DNA from: Geminisphaera colitermitum TAV2
Lineage (GTDB): Bacteria; Verrucomicrobiota; Verrucomicrobiia; Opitutales; Opitutaceae
NCBI RefSeq assembly: GCF_000171235.2
Contig: NZ_ABEA03000173.1
Location: forward strand, 1 to 64,000
Length of the DNA: 64,000 bases
Direction: 5' to 3'
Shown one piece after another: positions 1-8,826 of this stretch. Numbering within the stretch: the stretch's first letter is position 1; every line of letters starts with the position of its first letter. The notes beneath the pieces were generated by a model that saw nothing but the letters and a program-made list of their open reading frames with translations, did not search any database and was not told the origin of the DNA. The translations under genes were made by a program, and so were the position numbers.

Positions 1-267
1 GGGGATGTCGGTGGCGTTTTCGAGTTGGATGGCGAGTTGGGCGCGTTGGTAGGCTATGAGGCGGCGGAGGGTGTCGGGGGTGGTCGTGGTTTGGATTTCG
101 CGGGCGGTGGTTGCGAGGTGGGTGATGGTGGCGCCGAGGGCGGGGGCGAGGGGGAGGTTGATGATGTGGGCAGCAAGGACGAGGGGGTAGCGGGTGCGGC
201 CTTTGCCGTCACTGGTGGGGAGGAGGCGTCCGATGAGGGTTTCGCCGGGAAGGCGAGCATTAAACGG
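1..267 (-). pseudogene. Truncated ORF fragment at left edge
   Basis: An open minus-strand frame of 89 codons runs off the left edge and is stopped upstream by an in-frame TAA at 268-270, with no start codon near it. The fragment contains GRLLPTSDGKGRTRYPLVLA and then a helical stretch, and its codons are strongly C-ending, so it was probably coding. The 'xGRLLPxxDxxGRxRYPL' flavour recalls proteins associated with type VI secretion (TagF-like), but the piece is too short to assign. It is probably the interior of a gene whose 5' part was lost when the neighbouring mobile DNA arrived. The AT-rich 268-456 stretch beside it shows no gene. Confidence 0.4.
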
Positions 268-456
268 TTACTTATATTTGATTACGCTATTTTTCCCAGG
301 TAAAATCGTATGTTTCGAATCAAGTATTTAAAATAGTTTTTCTCCATGTCCGTTTCCAACGAGGAAGAGGTGGCCGGGTTGGCTTCACTTCAATCAGTTT
401 TGTGAGCGGGTTATTGGAATTTTGGATACCGATTCCCTCTGCTATGCGGAGAAGGC

Positions 457-870
457 TCAGGCTGCCTTAAGCATGGAGACTTGCTGCACAGTCTCAGGTG
501 GCGCCAGTTGATAGCGCACCGCGTTTGTTTTGCCCGATACTGTTACAAGATTGCTGGCGCGGAGACGAACCAGTTTGCGAGTAACTGTCGCGGAGGACAT
601 TTCCAGCGCCACCTGAAAATCCTTGGGGGATGCCGTGCCAACCACCGAAAGGTAGCGCAGTATCCGTTTCTCTGACTCGTCGGAAACGAAGTCGGCGGGA
701 TCGAATCCACCTGCTACCTTCTGGCCCGGATTACGTGGAAACCGGGCAGGTTTTTCAAACTCCTCCGGGTGGAGGTGGCGGTAGCGGATGACAGCGGTGA
801 CGAGCAGTTCGCCGATCCGGCGGATGCGCTCGGCTTCGGTGAGGTTTCGGTTTCGTTCAAAGGGACGCAT
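457..870 (-). CDS. Small winged-helix DNA-binding protein (intact copy)
   Basis: A protein of about 137 residues. The C-terminal half (RYLSVVGTASPKDFQ...MSSATVTRKLVRLRASNLV) has the helix-turn-helix plus wing pattern of MarR/ArsR-like regulators. The frame stays open further upstream, but the start at 870 is chosen because a second, degraded copy of this gene at 16872-18523 begins at the equivalent position. The conserved N-terminal block is EAERIRRIGELL followed by VIRYRHLHPEE. It is probably a regulator belonging to the mobilisable element whose relaxase remnant lies next to the second copy. Its target is unknown. Confidence 0.65.
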   Translation of the reverse strand: MRPFERNRNLTEAERIRRIGELLVTAVIRYRHLHPEEFEKPARFPRNPGQKVAGGFDPADFVSDESEKRILRYLSVVGTASPKDFQVALEMSSATVTRKLVRLRASNLVTVSGKTNAVRYQLAPPETVQQVSMLKAA

Positions 871-1085
871 GGGATTGGAATTTTGTTGGGTGGTGATGAG
901 GTTTAGACAGCCATCCGCATGGTCGGCATGGCTTGAATCACTTCCGAGGCGTCCATGCGCACAGTCACGAGTATGTGAGAGCACCGCTGATGCTGATACA
1001 GGATTTGGCGAATTGAATTCGACAAAAATCATCAGTGATGACTTAACTACGAAAAGTCAAGATCAAATGAATCACCACTTTACAG

Positions 1086-1097
1086 CCCCCCCCCCCC
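1086..1097. repeat. 12-base C homopolymer
   Basis: Twelve consecutive C bases lie between the winged-helix gene and the 3' end of the AbiE-like operon. No gene covers this spot. It is one of several G:C homopolymers in the window. Confidence 0.9.
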
Positions 1098-1131
1098 TGC
1101 GGGGATGGCTCTACGCTGGGAAATTCGAGCC

Positions 1132-2193
1132 TCAGCGAGGCATCGCCGACGAAGCTGGCTCTTCGTTTGGGCCAGCCCCAAGATGATCGAGTAGCTGACG
1201 GAAGCGATCGCAATGAGCCATGAGGGCCTCGTCGCCACGAGCATTGATGGGCAGGGAAAAAAGCACCGGTAGCGTGGAGTGGCCAAGCGACGTATAGTCG
1301 AGGCGGCGACGCCACTCGATGGCCTGCAACTCGGGTGATGAAGCGGATAGATGCACGTCGTTGAGCAAGGCGTTCAATTGCTCCAGCAATCTAAAGATTT
1401 CGGACCAAGGCACCCAAGCGGGAAAGGTCGGTCCTTGCGACATCGGCCAAGTGGCAAGGAAGCGCCATTCATCAGCGAGGAGTGAAAAATGCTTTTCCCT
1501 GCCCTTGCGCAGGGACCGGACATGGCCGGAGCGTTCCAGTTCGTTGAGGGTGATCTGAACGGACCGGCGGAAGTAACCGATCTGACGCGCGATTTCGGCG
1601 GGGTGGCCGGCCTCGTGCGCCAGCAACCATGCCATGACCTCGGCGCGCGATTGCCGGCCAAACAAAGCGCGAAGCTTGAGCAGTAAGTTGCCGGGGTGAT
1701 CCATGCGTGGCGCGACGGACAGGCCGCGATAGCGCACCGGACCGCGCAGCCAGCCTCCCGCAAGAAAGTCCTGATCCGCGGTTCCGAAGTGTCCATCCTC
1801 GGGAAAGAGCGGCGCAGGGGAGCCAGAAACCTCGACGGACGATTTTTCCATGGCCTTCCATTTTTTGTGCGCGGGCAAGCGGGCCAAACGTGTCGCGATT
1901 ACGGACAGGATTGAGGCGTCACCGAGCACGTGGTCTTTGTGCAGGCGGGCGAGGCGCTGAAGATTGATCCAATCGGCCTGGTCCTGAAGCCAGTCGAGCA
2001 TCTCGTCGAAAAGACGGGCATCCATCCGGCCGAGCGTCGTTGACGCGAGGAGCAACGCCTCGGGATCCAAGATGGCTTTGCCGGATGCCTGGGCGGCATG
2101 GCCGGAAACGCCCAGCGTGATCCACTGACGCCAGAGAAGGTCGAGGATGGCAGAGCGAGCCTCGTTTTTAAAGTTGAGCAGCAAGGTCGGCAT
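1132..2193 (-). CDS. Winged-helix antitoxin-like partner of a nucleotidyltransferase (AbiEi-like role)
   Basis: A 353-residue protein whose middle carries a winged-helix signature: EVMAWLLAHEAGHPAEIARQ, then ITLNELERSGHVRSLRKGR. It starts inside the last codons of the upstream nucleotidyltransferase gene (26-bp overlap), so the two are translationally coupled. In AbiE-type systems a winged-helix antitoxin represses the operon and neutralises a nucleotidyltransferase toxin. Gene order here is toxin-like first, antitoxin-like second, the reverse of classical AbiE. The ATG at 2193 begins MPTLLLNFKNEA; the longer upstream frame only reads through the neighbour. The role is inferred from family and context. 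Confidence 0.65.
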   Translation of the reverse strand: MPTLLLNFKNEARSAILDLLWRQWITLGVSGHAAQASGKAILDPEALLLASTTLGRMDARLFDEMLDWLQDQADWINLQRLARLHKDHVLGDASILSVIATRLARLPAHKKWKAMEKSSVEVSGSPAPLFPEDGHFGTADQDFLAGGWLRGPVRYRGLSVAPRMDHPGNLLLKLRALFGRQSRAEVMAWLLAHEAGHPAEIARQIGYFRRSVQITLNELERSGHVRSLRKGREKHFSLLADEWRFLATWPMSQGPTFPAWVPWSEIFRLLEQLNALLNDVHLSASSPELQAIEWRRRLDYTSLGHSTLPVLFSLPINARGDEALMAHCDRFRQLLDHLGAGPNEEPASSAMPR

Positions 2194-2764
2194 GGCCCAA
2201 GTGGCGGAGGAGATCGGAAAGCACGAAGAGAAAACCCTCCGACGGATCCTGCAGGCAGGTCCAACGAGCGGCGGCAAGCAATTCGTCAGCGGTTGGATTC
2301 AGGTCGCGCAAGTCCGCGACATGGCGTCCTGGTCCTTGATCGGCAGCGGCATAGAGTTTGAAATGAATCTGGTCGTAGCGGCCGACAAACCCGATGGTGA
2401 GAACCGGACCATAGGAGCGGTTTGTAAGGCGATCCTCGATTCCGGTTGGGAAACCTAACAGGAAGAAAGAATCGTCGGCGGGTCCGGTGTTAAACCAATC
2501 GGCAGGCAGATTGAGTTCGGAACGGACAGCGTCAGCCGCCGTGATTATTTCCGGTGGCAAGGGCTTTGCTTGCACTAGACGCCGTGCTTCGAGCCTGGCA
2601 AGCACGTCCACGTCTCGTGTCGCCGTGCGACTGATCAATCCAAGCGCGAGAAGGGACGAGCCGCTACAAACCACAAAGTGGCAAGACGGATGGCCACGAC
2701 TGGCCAAAACCTCGCCAAGAAGGCTCAGCGCCCGTTCCAAAGTATCTTTGCCAAAACGATTCAT
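2168..2764 (-). CDS. AbiEii/DUF6036-type nucleotidyltransferase-like protein
   Basis: A 198-residue protein with the nucleotidyltransferase fold signature near its N-terminus: SGSS at residues 34-37, then a DVDV block with candidate metal-binding Asp51 and Asp53. This spacing (GSS then about 14 residues then DxD) is that of the AbiEii/DUF6036 family, whose toxin members transfer nucleotides to tRNA ends. It is the first gene of a two-gene operon with the downstream winged-helix protein, and a perfect 11-bp inverted repeat lies 8 bases ahead of its ATG. Length is shorter than lactococcal AbiEii and fits DUF6036. Activity as a toxin is inferred. Confidence 0.7.
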   Translation of the reverse strand: MNRFGKDTLERALSLLGEVLASRGHPSCHFVVCSGSSLLALGLISRTATRDVDVLARLEARRLVQAKPLPPEIITAADAVRSELNLPADWFNTGPADDSFFLLGFPTGIEDRLTNRSYGPVLTIGFVGRYDQIHFKLYAAADQGPGRHVADLRDLNPTADELLAAARWTCLQDPSEGFLFVLSDLLRHLGHADLAAQL

Positions 2765-2771
2765 TTATGAC

Positions 2772-2802
2772 ACTTGAACTACTCGATATGGGTAGTTCAA
2801 GT
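2772..2802. promoter_or_regulatory. Perfect inverted repeat, likely autoregulatory operator
   Basis: ACTTGAACTAC (2772-2782) and GTAGTTCAAGT (2792-2802) form a perfect 11-bp inverted repeat with a 9-base spacer, directly upstream of the nucleotidyltransferase ATG at 2764. AbiE antitoxins repress their operon by binding inverted repeats at the promoter, so this is the expected site. Binding is inferred. Confidence 0.7.
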
Positions 2803-2891
2803 AGTATTTCATGCCGCAGATCTATTCGTTTTCCACATGTCTTGGTGCGATTTGGTAGTTATCTAGTGCCACCGCGGAAGCGCAGTTCCTT

Positions 2892-3173
2892 TTGGAGAAA
2901 ATCAGAATCTTGCGTTGGATTCCCCATGGCACCACCTGCCCCCACGCGATAATATTCAGGTATGGAATCATTGTTGATCAGCTTTCGGTGTATAACGGAC
3001 GACAAGCCGCCAACGGGAATCTCGCTTCACTAGTTCAATGGAAAGGTCCGGATCGGCCAACGCTTTTCTTGGGGGAGCAAGTTTGCTCCAGCGGGACGTG
3101 GGATCGTTGGACAGACTCGCTTGGTGACGAAGCTCGAAAGAAGCTAAACGATCTATTGGCGCGGGTCGGCTGA
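2892..3173 (+). CDS. Weak ORF or gene remnant of unknown function
   Basis: An open frame of 93 codons with only a TTG start and no ATG. The last 35 or so residues (for example GTWDRWTDSLGDEARKKLNDL) look protein-like, whereas the first part does not. It could be the 3' end of a gene lost by rearrangement. I see no domain. It is the only content of the 2803-3221 stretch. Confidence 0.3.
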   Translation: MEKIRILRWIPHGTTCPHAIIFRYGIIVDQLSVYNGRQAANGNLASLVQWKGPDRPTLFLGEQVCSSGTWDRWTDSLGDEARKKLNDLLARVG

Positions 3174-3221
3174 AACCCGCAGCTTGCTTTGATCCGTCCT
3201 TGATGAAAATATGAGTTCACA

Positions 3222-3632
3222 ATGGGATTTTTTCACTCCGGGATGAATTATTGGCAGCGGCAGGCGCTCAGTGATCGCATCCACAAGCGAGGACGATACG
3301 CACCGGCACCGGGTCCAGCATTGTCGATATCGCCTCCTTTGTCTGTGCCGTTACCTCCAGAACAACGGGTTTTCCCCAGCCAAAGGATACCATCGACTGT
3401 GTTGCCAGTCGCAACACCCGCCAAAAGCGTGCCCGTATCACGCATTCAGCGGCCGATAAAAATTGCGTGGCCGGATAAGGAACGTCTAGCCAAACTCCTT
3501 TGGGAGAAACCTACCATGCAGATCGCGGCTGAACTGGGCGTCTCTGATACGGCGGTCAAGAAACATTGCCGTCTTCTCGGCATCGAAAAACCGCCGCGCG
3601 GCTACTGGGCCAAGCAGGCGAAGAAGAAGTAA
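3222..3632 (+). CDS. Small helix-turn-helix protein at the head of the defence-like operon
   Basis: A 136-residue protein with a proline-rich, low-complexity first half and a C-terminal domain of about 50 residues. The core is PTMQIAAELGVSDTAVKKHC, a clear helix-turn-helix, followed by LGIEKPPRGYW. The PPRGYW ending is typical of small HTH domains found alone or joined to nucleases. It lies 173 bases before the helicase gene, in the same direction, and may regulate the island. The ATG at 3222 is the first in frame. DNA binding is well supported; regulation of the operon is inferred. Confidence 0.6.
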   Translation: MGFFHSGMNYWQRQALSDRIHKRGRYAPAPGPALSISPPLSVPLPPEQRVFPSQRIPSTVLPVATPAKSVPVSRIQRPIKIAWPDKERLAKLLWEKPTMQIAAELGVSDTAVKKHCRLLGIEKPPRGYWAKQAKKK

Positions 3633-3781
3633 TGCCCGTAACCGGTTGCTGACTCGTCTCCCCAATCCAAATCCGACTCATCACACAAAATTATTCGCGC
3701 CATGATTCTCATGGCTTGCAGCGCATGCGCCTTGCGCTTGATGCTATGCAGCTAAGCGCATGGAATACTTCATCTACTGTA

Positions 3782-3796
3782 AGAGGAGTATCCTCT
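3782..3796 (+). promoter_or_regulatory. Small inverted repeat covering a GGAG motif ahead of the helicase
   Basis: AGAGGA-gta-TCCTCT forms a 6-bp stem with a 3-base loop, 9 bases before the preferred helicase ATG at 3806. It would hide the only Shine-Dalgarno-like GGAG in the leader, so translation of the helicase could be held down by structure. Confidence 0.4.
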
Positions 3797-3805
3797 GCAC
3801 TCAAC

Positions 3806-6800
3806 ATGTCCATCCCCTGTCAGCATATCTCATCAGGCATTCGTGATAATCACCGTCGTGGCTCGGTCGGTGATTTTCTCCGTGCTGAGCTTCGCGCCGG
3901 AGCCGACCTCGACATCGTCACCGCCTACTTCACCGTTTTCGCCTACGACAAGCTGCAGCCCCAACTCGATAACCTCGGACGCATCCGCCTCCTCTTCGGT
4001 GAGGCCGCTTTTATCCACAATCTCGACCCCGAGCACAAAGACGGCGCGGCCTACGTCCTTCGCGACGACGGGCTCGCCCTCGCTTCCGGCCTCAACCAGC
4101 GCCACATCGCCCAGGCTTGCGCCGCCTGGATTCGCGACAAGGTCGAGGTCCGCTCCGTCACCCGCACCGGCTTTCTCCACGGCAAGATGTCGCATATCCG
4201 CCGAGGCGAGGTCTCCGCCGCCATCATCGGCAGCTCCAACTTCACCACGCGCGGCCTTGGTCTCGGCACGACCAACAACAACGTCGAGCTCAACCTCGTC
4301 GTGGATGGCAACCGCGACCGCGCCGACCTCCAGCAGTGGTTCGAGGAACTCTGGAACGACACCTCCCGCGTCGAAGACGTGAAACAGGCTGTCCTCGACT
4401 ACCTGCTCCAGGTTTACCGTGATCAATCGCCCGAGTTCATTTACTTCAAGACCCTCTTCGAACTGTTCCGCCGCTTCATCGACGAAGGCCGCGATATTGA
4501 GGACAACCTGAAGCGCATCCGACTCCCGGAGACCGGAATCTGGAACTCCCTCTTCGCCTTCCAAAAAGACGGGGCCAAATCCGCTATCAATAAGCTCAAG
4601 ACCTACGGCGGCTGCATCCTCGCCGACAGCGTCGGTCTCGGCAAAACCTACGAGGCGCTCGCCGTCATCAAATACTTCGAGTTGCGCAACGAGAAGGTCC
4701 TCGTCCTCTGCCCCAACAAACTCCGCAGTAACTGGGACCTCTATCCGGCCTACGTCGCCAACAAGCACAATCCCTTCGCAGCCGACCGATTCGGCTACAC
4801 CGTCCTCGCCCACACCGATCTTTCGCGTGAAGGCGGCGCATCCGGCGCGGTCCAGGAGCTTCGCGACTTCCATTGGGGGGCCTTCGATCTCGTCGTCATC
4901 GACGAGTCGCACAACTTCCGAAACAACGCCCTCGGCAAGCCCCGCGAAGACGGTGCCGAGCGCCGCAGCCGCTACCAGCGCCTCATGCAGGACATCATCC
5001 AGTCCGGCGTGCGCACCAAAGTCCTCCTCCTCTCCGCCACTCCGGTGAACAACACGCTCGCCGACCTGCGCAATCAGCTCTCGTTCATCGCGGGCGGCGA
5101 TGTCGCGCGCGACACCCCGGAGGGCCTCGCCGCTGACACGTTTTTCTCCGGCAACCTCGAAATCCCCTCGCTCAAGGCGACCACCCGCGAAGCCCAGAAA
5201 CGCTTCACCGAGTGGTCCAAAAAACCTCCCGAGCAGCGCCAGAAAAAAGACCTCATCCACGTCCTCGGCGGCGACTTCTTGAAACTGCTCGACGCCATCA
5301 CCATTGCCCGGTCCCGGCGGCACATTTCCCGGCACTACCAGTCCGAAATGGTCCGGCTCGGTGGGTTTCCTGTCCGCACGCCGCCACTCTCCGTTTACCC
5401 CGAGATCGACACTGCGGGCAAGTTTCCCACCTACGACGTGATCGCCGACCGGCTCGCGGAGTATAAACTCTGGATCTTCCGACCGGCCGAACATCTCCGC
5501 GCCGACCTCCCTCCGGCGACCGTCGAGCACTACACCCGGCGCATCGGCGGGTTCACGCAACAAGGCCGCGAGCGCATCCTCACCCACATGATGCGCATCA
5601 CGCTGCTGAAGCGCCTCGAAAGCTCCATCGACTCCTTCCGCCGCTCGCTCGCCGCCACCCTCGAAAAAATCGATCGCCTCGAACAGCGCATGGCCGTGTT
5701 CGAGACCCATCGCGACGCCAATCCCGATCTCGATTTCGAGGTGCTCGCCCCCGAGGACGTCGAGGACGACGATCCCGAACTCGCCGCAGCGCTCGAAATC
5801 GGTCGCCGCGTCACCTTCAAGATGGCACATCTGGACCTCGACGCCTGGCGTGCCCACCTCGCTGAGGACCGTCGTCAGCTGAACGGCCTGCTCGGCCTCG
5901 CCCGTCCGGTTACACCCGAGCGCGACGCCAAACTGGCCGAACTGCGCTCCCGCCTCGCCGCCAAGATCCAAAACCCGCCGCTCGACAAGGACGGTCATCT
6001 CAACCGCAAGGTGCTCGTCTTCACCGCCTACGCCGACACCGCCCGTTACCTTTACGACAACCTGCACCGTTGGCTGCGCAAGGACCTTGGCGTCCACGCC
6101 TCCCTTGTCGTCGGCAGTGGCCAGAATGCGTCCACGCTCACGCCCGGCTCCGACTACACCGCGATTTTGACCGACTTTGCCCCGCGCGCCAAACGCCGCT
6201 CCGGCGACCTCGCCGCGCCGCAGGTGGACGTGCTCATCGCCTCGGACTGCATCTCCGAAGGCCAAAACCTCCAGGACTGCGACACCGTCATCAACTACGA
6301 CATCCACTGGAACCCCGTCCGCATCATCCAGCGCTTCGGCCGCGTGGACCGCATCGGCTCCCGCGCCACCGCTGTCCATCTGATCAACTTCTGGCCCACC
6401 GCCCATCTCGACCGCTACATCAACCTCAAGCAGCGCGTCGAAGCCCGCATGGCCCTCGTCGATCTCACCGCCACCCAGACCGACAACCCTCTCGACGAAA
6501 AACAGCTCGAAGACCTCGTTACCACCGACCTCCGCCTGCGCGACCGCCAGCTCGAACGCATGCGCAAGGAGATTCTAGACCTCGAAGACCTTGAGGACTC
6601 GGTGACGCTCGCCGATTTCTCCCTCGACGACTTCCGTGCCGACCTCCTCCGCTTCCTGGAGCGCAACCGCGAGCAACTCGAAAAGGCGCCCCTCGGCCTC
6701 TACGCCGTCGTCCCCGCCCTCGCCGACATCCCGCTCACCGCCGGTGGCGGCGTCATCTTCTGCCTTCGCCAGAAAGGCAACCCCACCGCGCGTCCCGCCA

Positions 6801-7195
6801 CCGAGACGGAAAAGATCAATCCTCTCGCGCCCCACTACCTCGTTTACGTGCGCGCCGACGGCGAGGTGCGCCTCGCTTACACTCAGGTTAAAACCATTCT
6901 CAACCTCTTCCGTGAACTCGCCCTCGGCAAAACCGAGCCTTACGCCGAGCTTTGCCGCCTCTTCGACCGCGCCACCGCCAACGGCTCCGACATGGGCCAC
7001 CAGTCGCGCCTCATCCGCTCCGCCGTCGAGTCCATCACCGCGACCTTCCAACAAAAACTCGCCGCCGGCCTGCAACACAGCCGCCAGTTCATCCTGCCCG
7101 TCGCCGAAGCCCAGCCCCACGACGACGAAGCCGGCTTCGAACTCGTCACCTGGCTGGTGCTGCACCCGTCCGCAGGCCAAGCTTCCACCACGTAA
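3806..7195 (+). CDS. PLD nuclease-SNF2 helicase fusion protein
   Basis: A protein of 1129 residues. Residues 20-190 form a phospholipase-D-type nuclease domain with HGK at 125-127 and GSSNF at 142-146, a single HKD-type motif like that of dimeric restriction nucleases. An SF2/SNF2 helicase follows: Walker A GLGKT at 277-281, DESH at 366-369, LLLSATPVNN, and motif VI QRFGRVDRIG near 841. The frame is open from an ATG at 3716, but the extra 30 residues look non-conserved, so 3806 is preferred. It heads a four-gene set with an adenine methyltransferase, as expected of a restriction or DISARM-like defence machine. DNA translocation and cleavage are inferred. Confidence 0.85.
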   Translation: MSIPCQHISSGIRDNHRRGSVGDFLRAELRAGADLDIVTAYFTVFAYDKLQPQLDNLGRIRLLFGEAAFIHNLDPEHKDGAAYVLRDDGLALASGLNQRHIAQACAAWIRDKVEVRSVTRTGFLHGKMSHIRRGEVSAAIIGSSNFTTRGLGLGTTNNNVELNLVVDGNRDRADLQQWFEELWNDTSRVEDVKQAVLDYLLQVYRDQSPEFIYFKTLFELFRRFIDEGRDIEDNLKRIRLPETGIWNSLFAFQKDGAKSAINKLKTYGGCILADSVGLGKTYEALAVIKYFELRNEKVLVLCPNKLRSNWDLYPAYVANKHNPFAADRFGYTVLAHTDLSREGGASGAVQELRDFHWGAFDLVVIDESHNFRNNALGKPREDGAERRSRYQRLMQDIIQSGVRTKVLLLSATPVNNTLADLRNQLSFIAGGDVARDTPEGLAADTFFSGNLEIPSLKATTREAQKRFTEWSKKPPEQRQKKDLIHVLGGDFLKLLDAITIARSRRHISRHYQSEMVRLGGFPVRTPPLSVYPEIDTAGKFPTYDVIADRLAEYKLWIFRPAEHLRADLPPATVEHYTRRIGGFTQQGRERILTHMMRITLLKRLESSIDSFRRSLAATLEKIDRLEQRMAVFETHRDANPDLDFEVLAPEDVEDDDPELAAALEIGRRVTFKMAHLDLDAWRAHLAEDRRQLNGLLGLARPVTPERDAKLAELRSRLAAKIQNPPLDKDGHLNRKVLVFTAYADTARYLYDNLHRWLRKDLGVHASLVVGSGQNASTLTPGSDYTAILTDFAPRAKRRSGDLAAPQVDVLIASDCISEGQNLQDCDTVINYDIHWNPVRIIQRFGRVDRIGSRATAVHLINFWPTAHLDRYINLKQRVEARMALVDLTATQTDNPLDEKQLEDLVTTDLRLRDRQLERMRKEILDLEDLEDSVTLADFSLDDFRADLLRFLERNREQLEKAPLGLYAVVPALADIPLTAGGGVIFCLRQKGNPTARPATETEKINPLAPHYLVYVRADGEVRLAYTQVKTILNLFRELALGKTEPYAELCRLFDRATANGSDMGHQSRLIRSAVESITATFQQKLAAGLQHSRQFILPVAEAQPHDDEAGFELVTWLVLHPSAGQASTT

Positions 7196-7220
7196 ACACC
7201 GCACGCTTGTTTCATCCTCC

Positions 7221-8807
7221 ATGCCCGCCGCCGCTCCACACTCCTCCATCTTTGTGAGTTCCGTCCAGAAGGAACTCCAGGCGGAGCGTCGCGCGCTCAA
7301 GGACTACGTGCACGGCGATCCGCTCTTGTCGCAGTTTTTCGAGGTTTTCCTTTTCGAAGACATCCCGGCATCCGGCCAGCGTGCCGACCAAGTTTATCTC
7401 GCCGAGGTGGATCGTTGCGATCTCTACCTCGGGCTTTTCGGACAGGAATACGGTTATGAGGACGCCGAGGGCATCTCACCTACCGAGCGTGAATTCGACC
7501 GCGCCACCACAGCCGGAAAAGACCGCCGCGTCTTTCTGCTCGGTGCCGATGCCACCCGCCACCCGAAGATGCAGGCCCTCGTTCGCAAGGCAAGCGACCA
7601 GGTCGTTCGCCGACGGGTCGCCTCGGCCACGGAGTTGACCGCCGGCCTCTACGCATGTCTGATCGAGCTGCTTGCCAGACGGGGCGACATCCGTTTCCGC
7701 CCCTTCGACGCCTCCGCCTGCCCTCGCGCCACCTTGGCCGACCTTGTGCAGGAAAAGATGGATACCTTTCTTTCCATCGCCCGCCACAAACGCGGCTACG
7801 CCATCCCTCCCGGCACTCCATTGCCCGATGCACTAACCCATTTGAATCTCCTCGACGGAGACGCGCCCACCCATGCCGCCGTGCTCCTGTTCGCCCGCGA
7901 ACCGCAGCGCTTCCTGCTCACCTCCGAGGTCAAGTGTCTGCACTTCCACGGCATCGAGGTCCGCAAGCCCATCCCCTCCTATCAGGTCTTTAAGGGCACC
8001 GCGTTCGAACTGGTCGATCAGGCGGTGGATTTTGTGCTGGGAAAGCTCGACCGCACCGTCGGCACCCGCGCCGCCAGCAACGACGCGCCGGTGGATTACG
8101 AAATCCCCCGTGAGGCCATCGCCGAGGCCATCGTCAACGCCGTTGCCCATCGCGACTACACCTCCCAAGCCTCCGTCCAGATCATGCTCTTCTCCGACCG
8201 CTTGGAGATTTGGAATCCCGGCCGGCTCCCGCCGTCCCTGAGCTTTGCCTCGCTTCGTCGCGCCCACGCCTCCGTTCCGCATAACCCCCTCTTGGCTGAG
8301 CCCCTGTTTCTTGCCGGCTACATCGAACGCGCCGGCACTGGCACCGTGGACATCATCGACCGCTGCACCGCCGCCGGTCTGCGTGCTCCCGAATTCCGTC
8401 AGGACGAAGGCCACTTCGTGCAAACCCTCTGGCGACCGGTGCCGACGCTTACCTCGCCCCCGACCGGACAGGTCGCCGGACATGATGCCGGACAAGTCGC
8501 CCAAGACCACAACGCTCTGATTGCGATTGCCTTGAAGACATGGGCCGCTCCGGCCGGACAAGTCGCAGGACAAGTCAACGGACAAGTCGCCGCCGCAGTC
8601 ACGGCCTTCTTCACCGAGCCCCGCAGCGCCCGCGAAATCCAAACCGTGCTTGGCCTCCGGCATCGGGAATCCTTCGTGAAGCATTACCTCGATCCGCTGC
8701 TCACTGCCGGTCTCTTGGAGCGCACGATTCCCGACAAGCCAACCAGTCGTCTCCAAAAATACCGAATCACCGTCAAAGGCCGCGCCTCAATCTCCCCTTC
8801 TGCCTGA
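7221..8807 (+). CDS. DUF4062 plus AlbA/HATPase-type ATP-binding protein
   Basis: A protein of 528 residues. Residues 1-100 match DUF4062 (start IFVSSVQKELQAERRALKDY, later YLGLFGQEYG), a TIR-like fold found in defence and signalling proteins. The middle carries the HATPase_c_4 ATP-binding signature EAIAEAIVNAVAHRDY around 301-316, with IWNPGRLP and AGTGTVDII after it. A low-complexity linker repeats GQVAG several times (about 411-455), then a winged-helix end. It sits 25 bp after the helicase and 19 bp before the methyltransferase, so it is part of the same operon. A sensing or regulatory role is plausible but not shown. Confidence 0.8.
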   Translation: MPAAAPHSSIFVSSVQKELQAERRALKDYVHGDPLLSQFFEVFLFEDIPASGQRADQVYLAEVDRCDLYLGLFGQEYGYEDAEGISPTEREFDRATTAGKDRRVFLLGADATRHPKMQALVRKASDQVVRRRVASATELTAGLYACLIELLARRGDIRFRPFDASACPRATLADLVQEKMDTFLSIARHKRGYAIPPGTPLPDALTHLNLLDGDAPTHAAVLLFAREPQRFLLTSEVKCLHFHGIEVRKPIPSYQVFKGTAFELVDQAVDFVLGKLDRTVGTRAASNDAPVDYEIPREAIAEAIVNAVAHRDYTSQASVQIMLFSDRLEIWNPGRLPPSLSFASLRRAHASVPHNPLLAEPLFLAGYIERAGTGTVDIIDRCTAAGLRAPEFRQDEGHFVQTLWRPVPTLTSPPTGQVAGHDAGQVAQDHNALIAIALKTWAAPAGQVAGQVNGQVAAAVTAFFTEPRSAREIQTVLGLRHRESFVKHYLDPLLTAGLLERTIPDKPTSRLQKYRITVKGRASISPSA

Positions 8808-8826
8808 CTCTACTTTTTTCCATCTC

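Noticed and set aside
3833-6406. Long open frame (857 codons) on the minus strand opposite the helicase
   Set aside because: It is antisense to a protein with clear helicase and PLD motifs; GC-rich codon bias makes such mirror frames common, and its sequence is low-complexity acidic with no motif.
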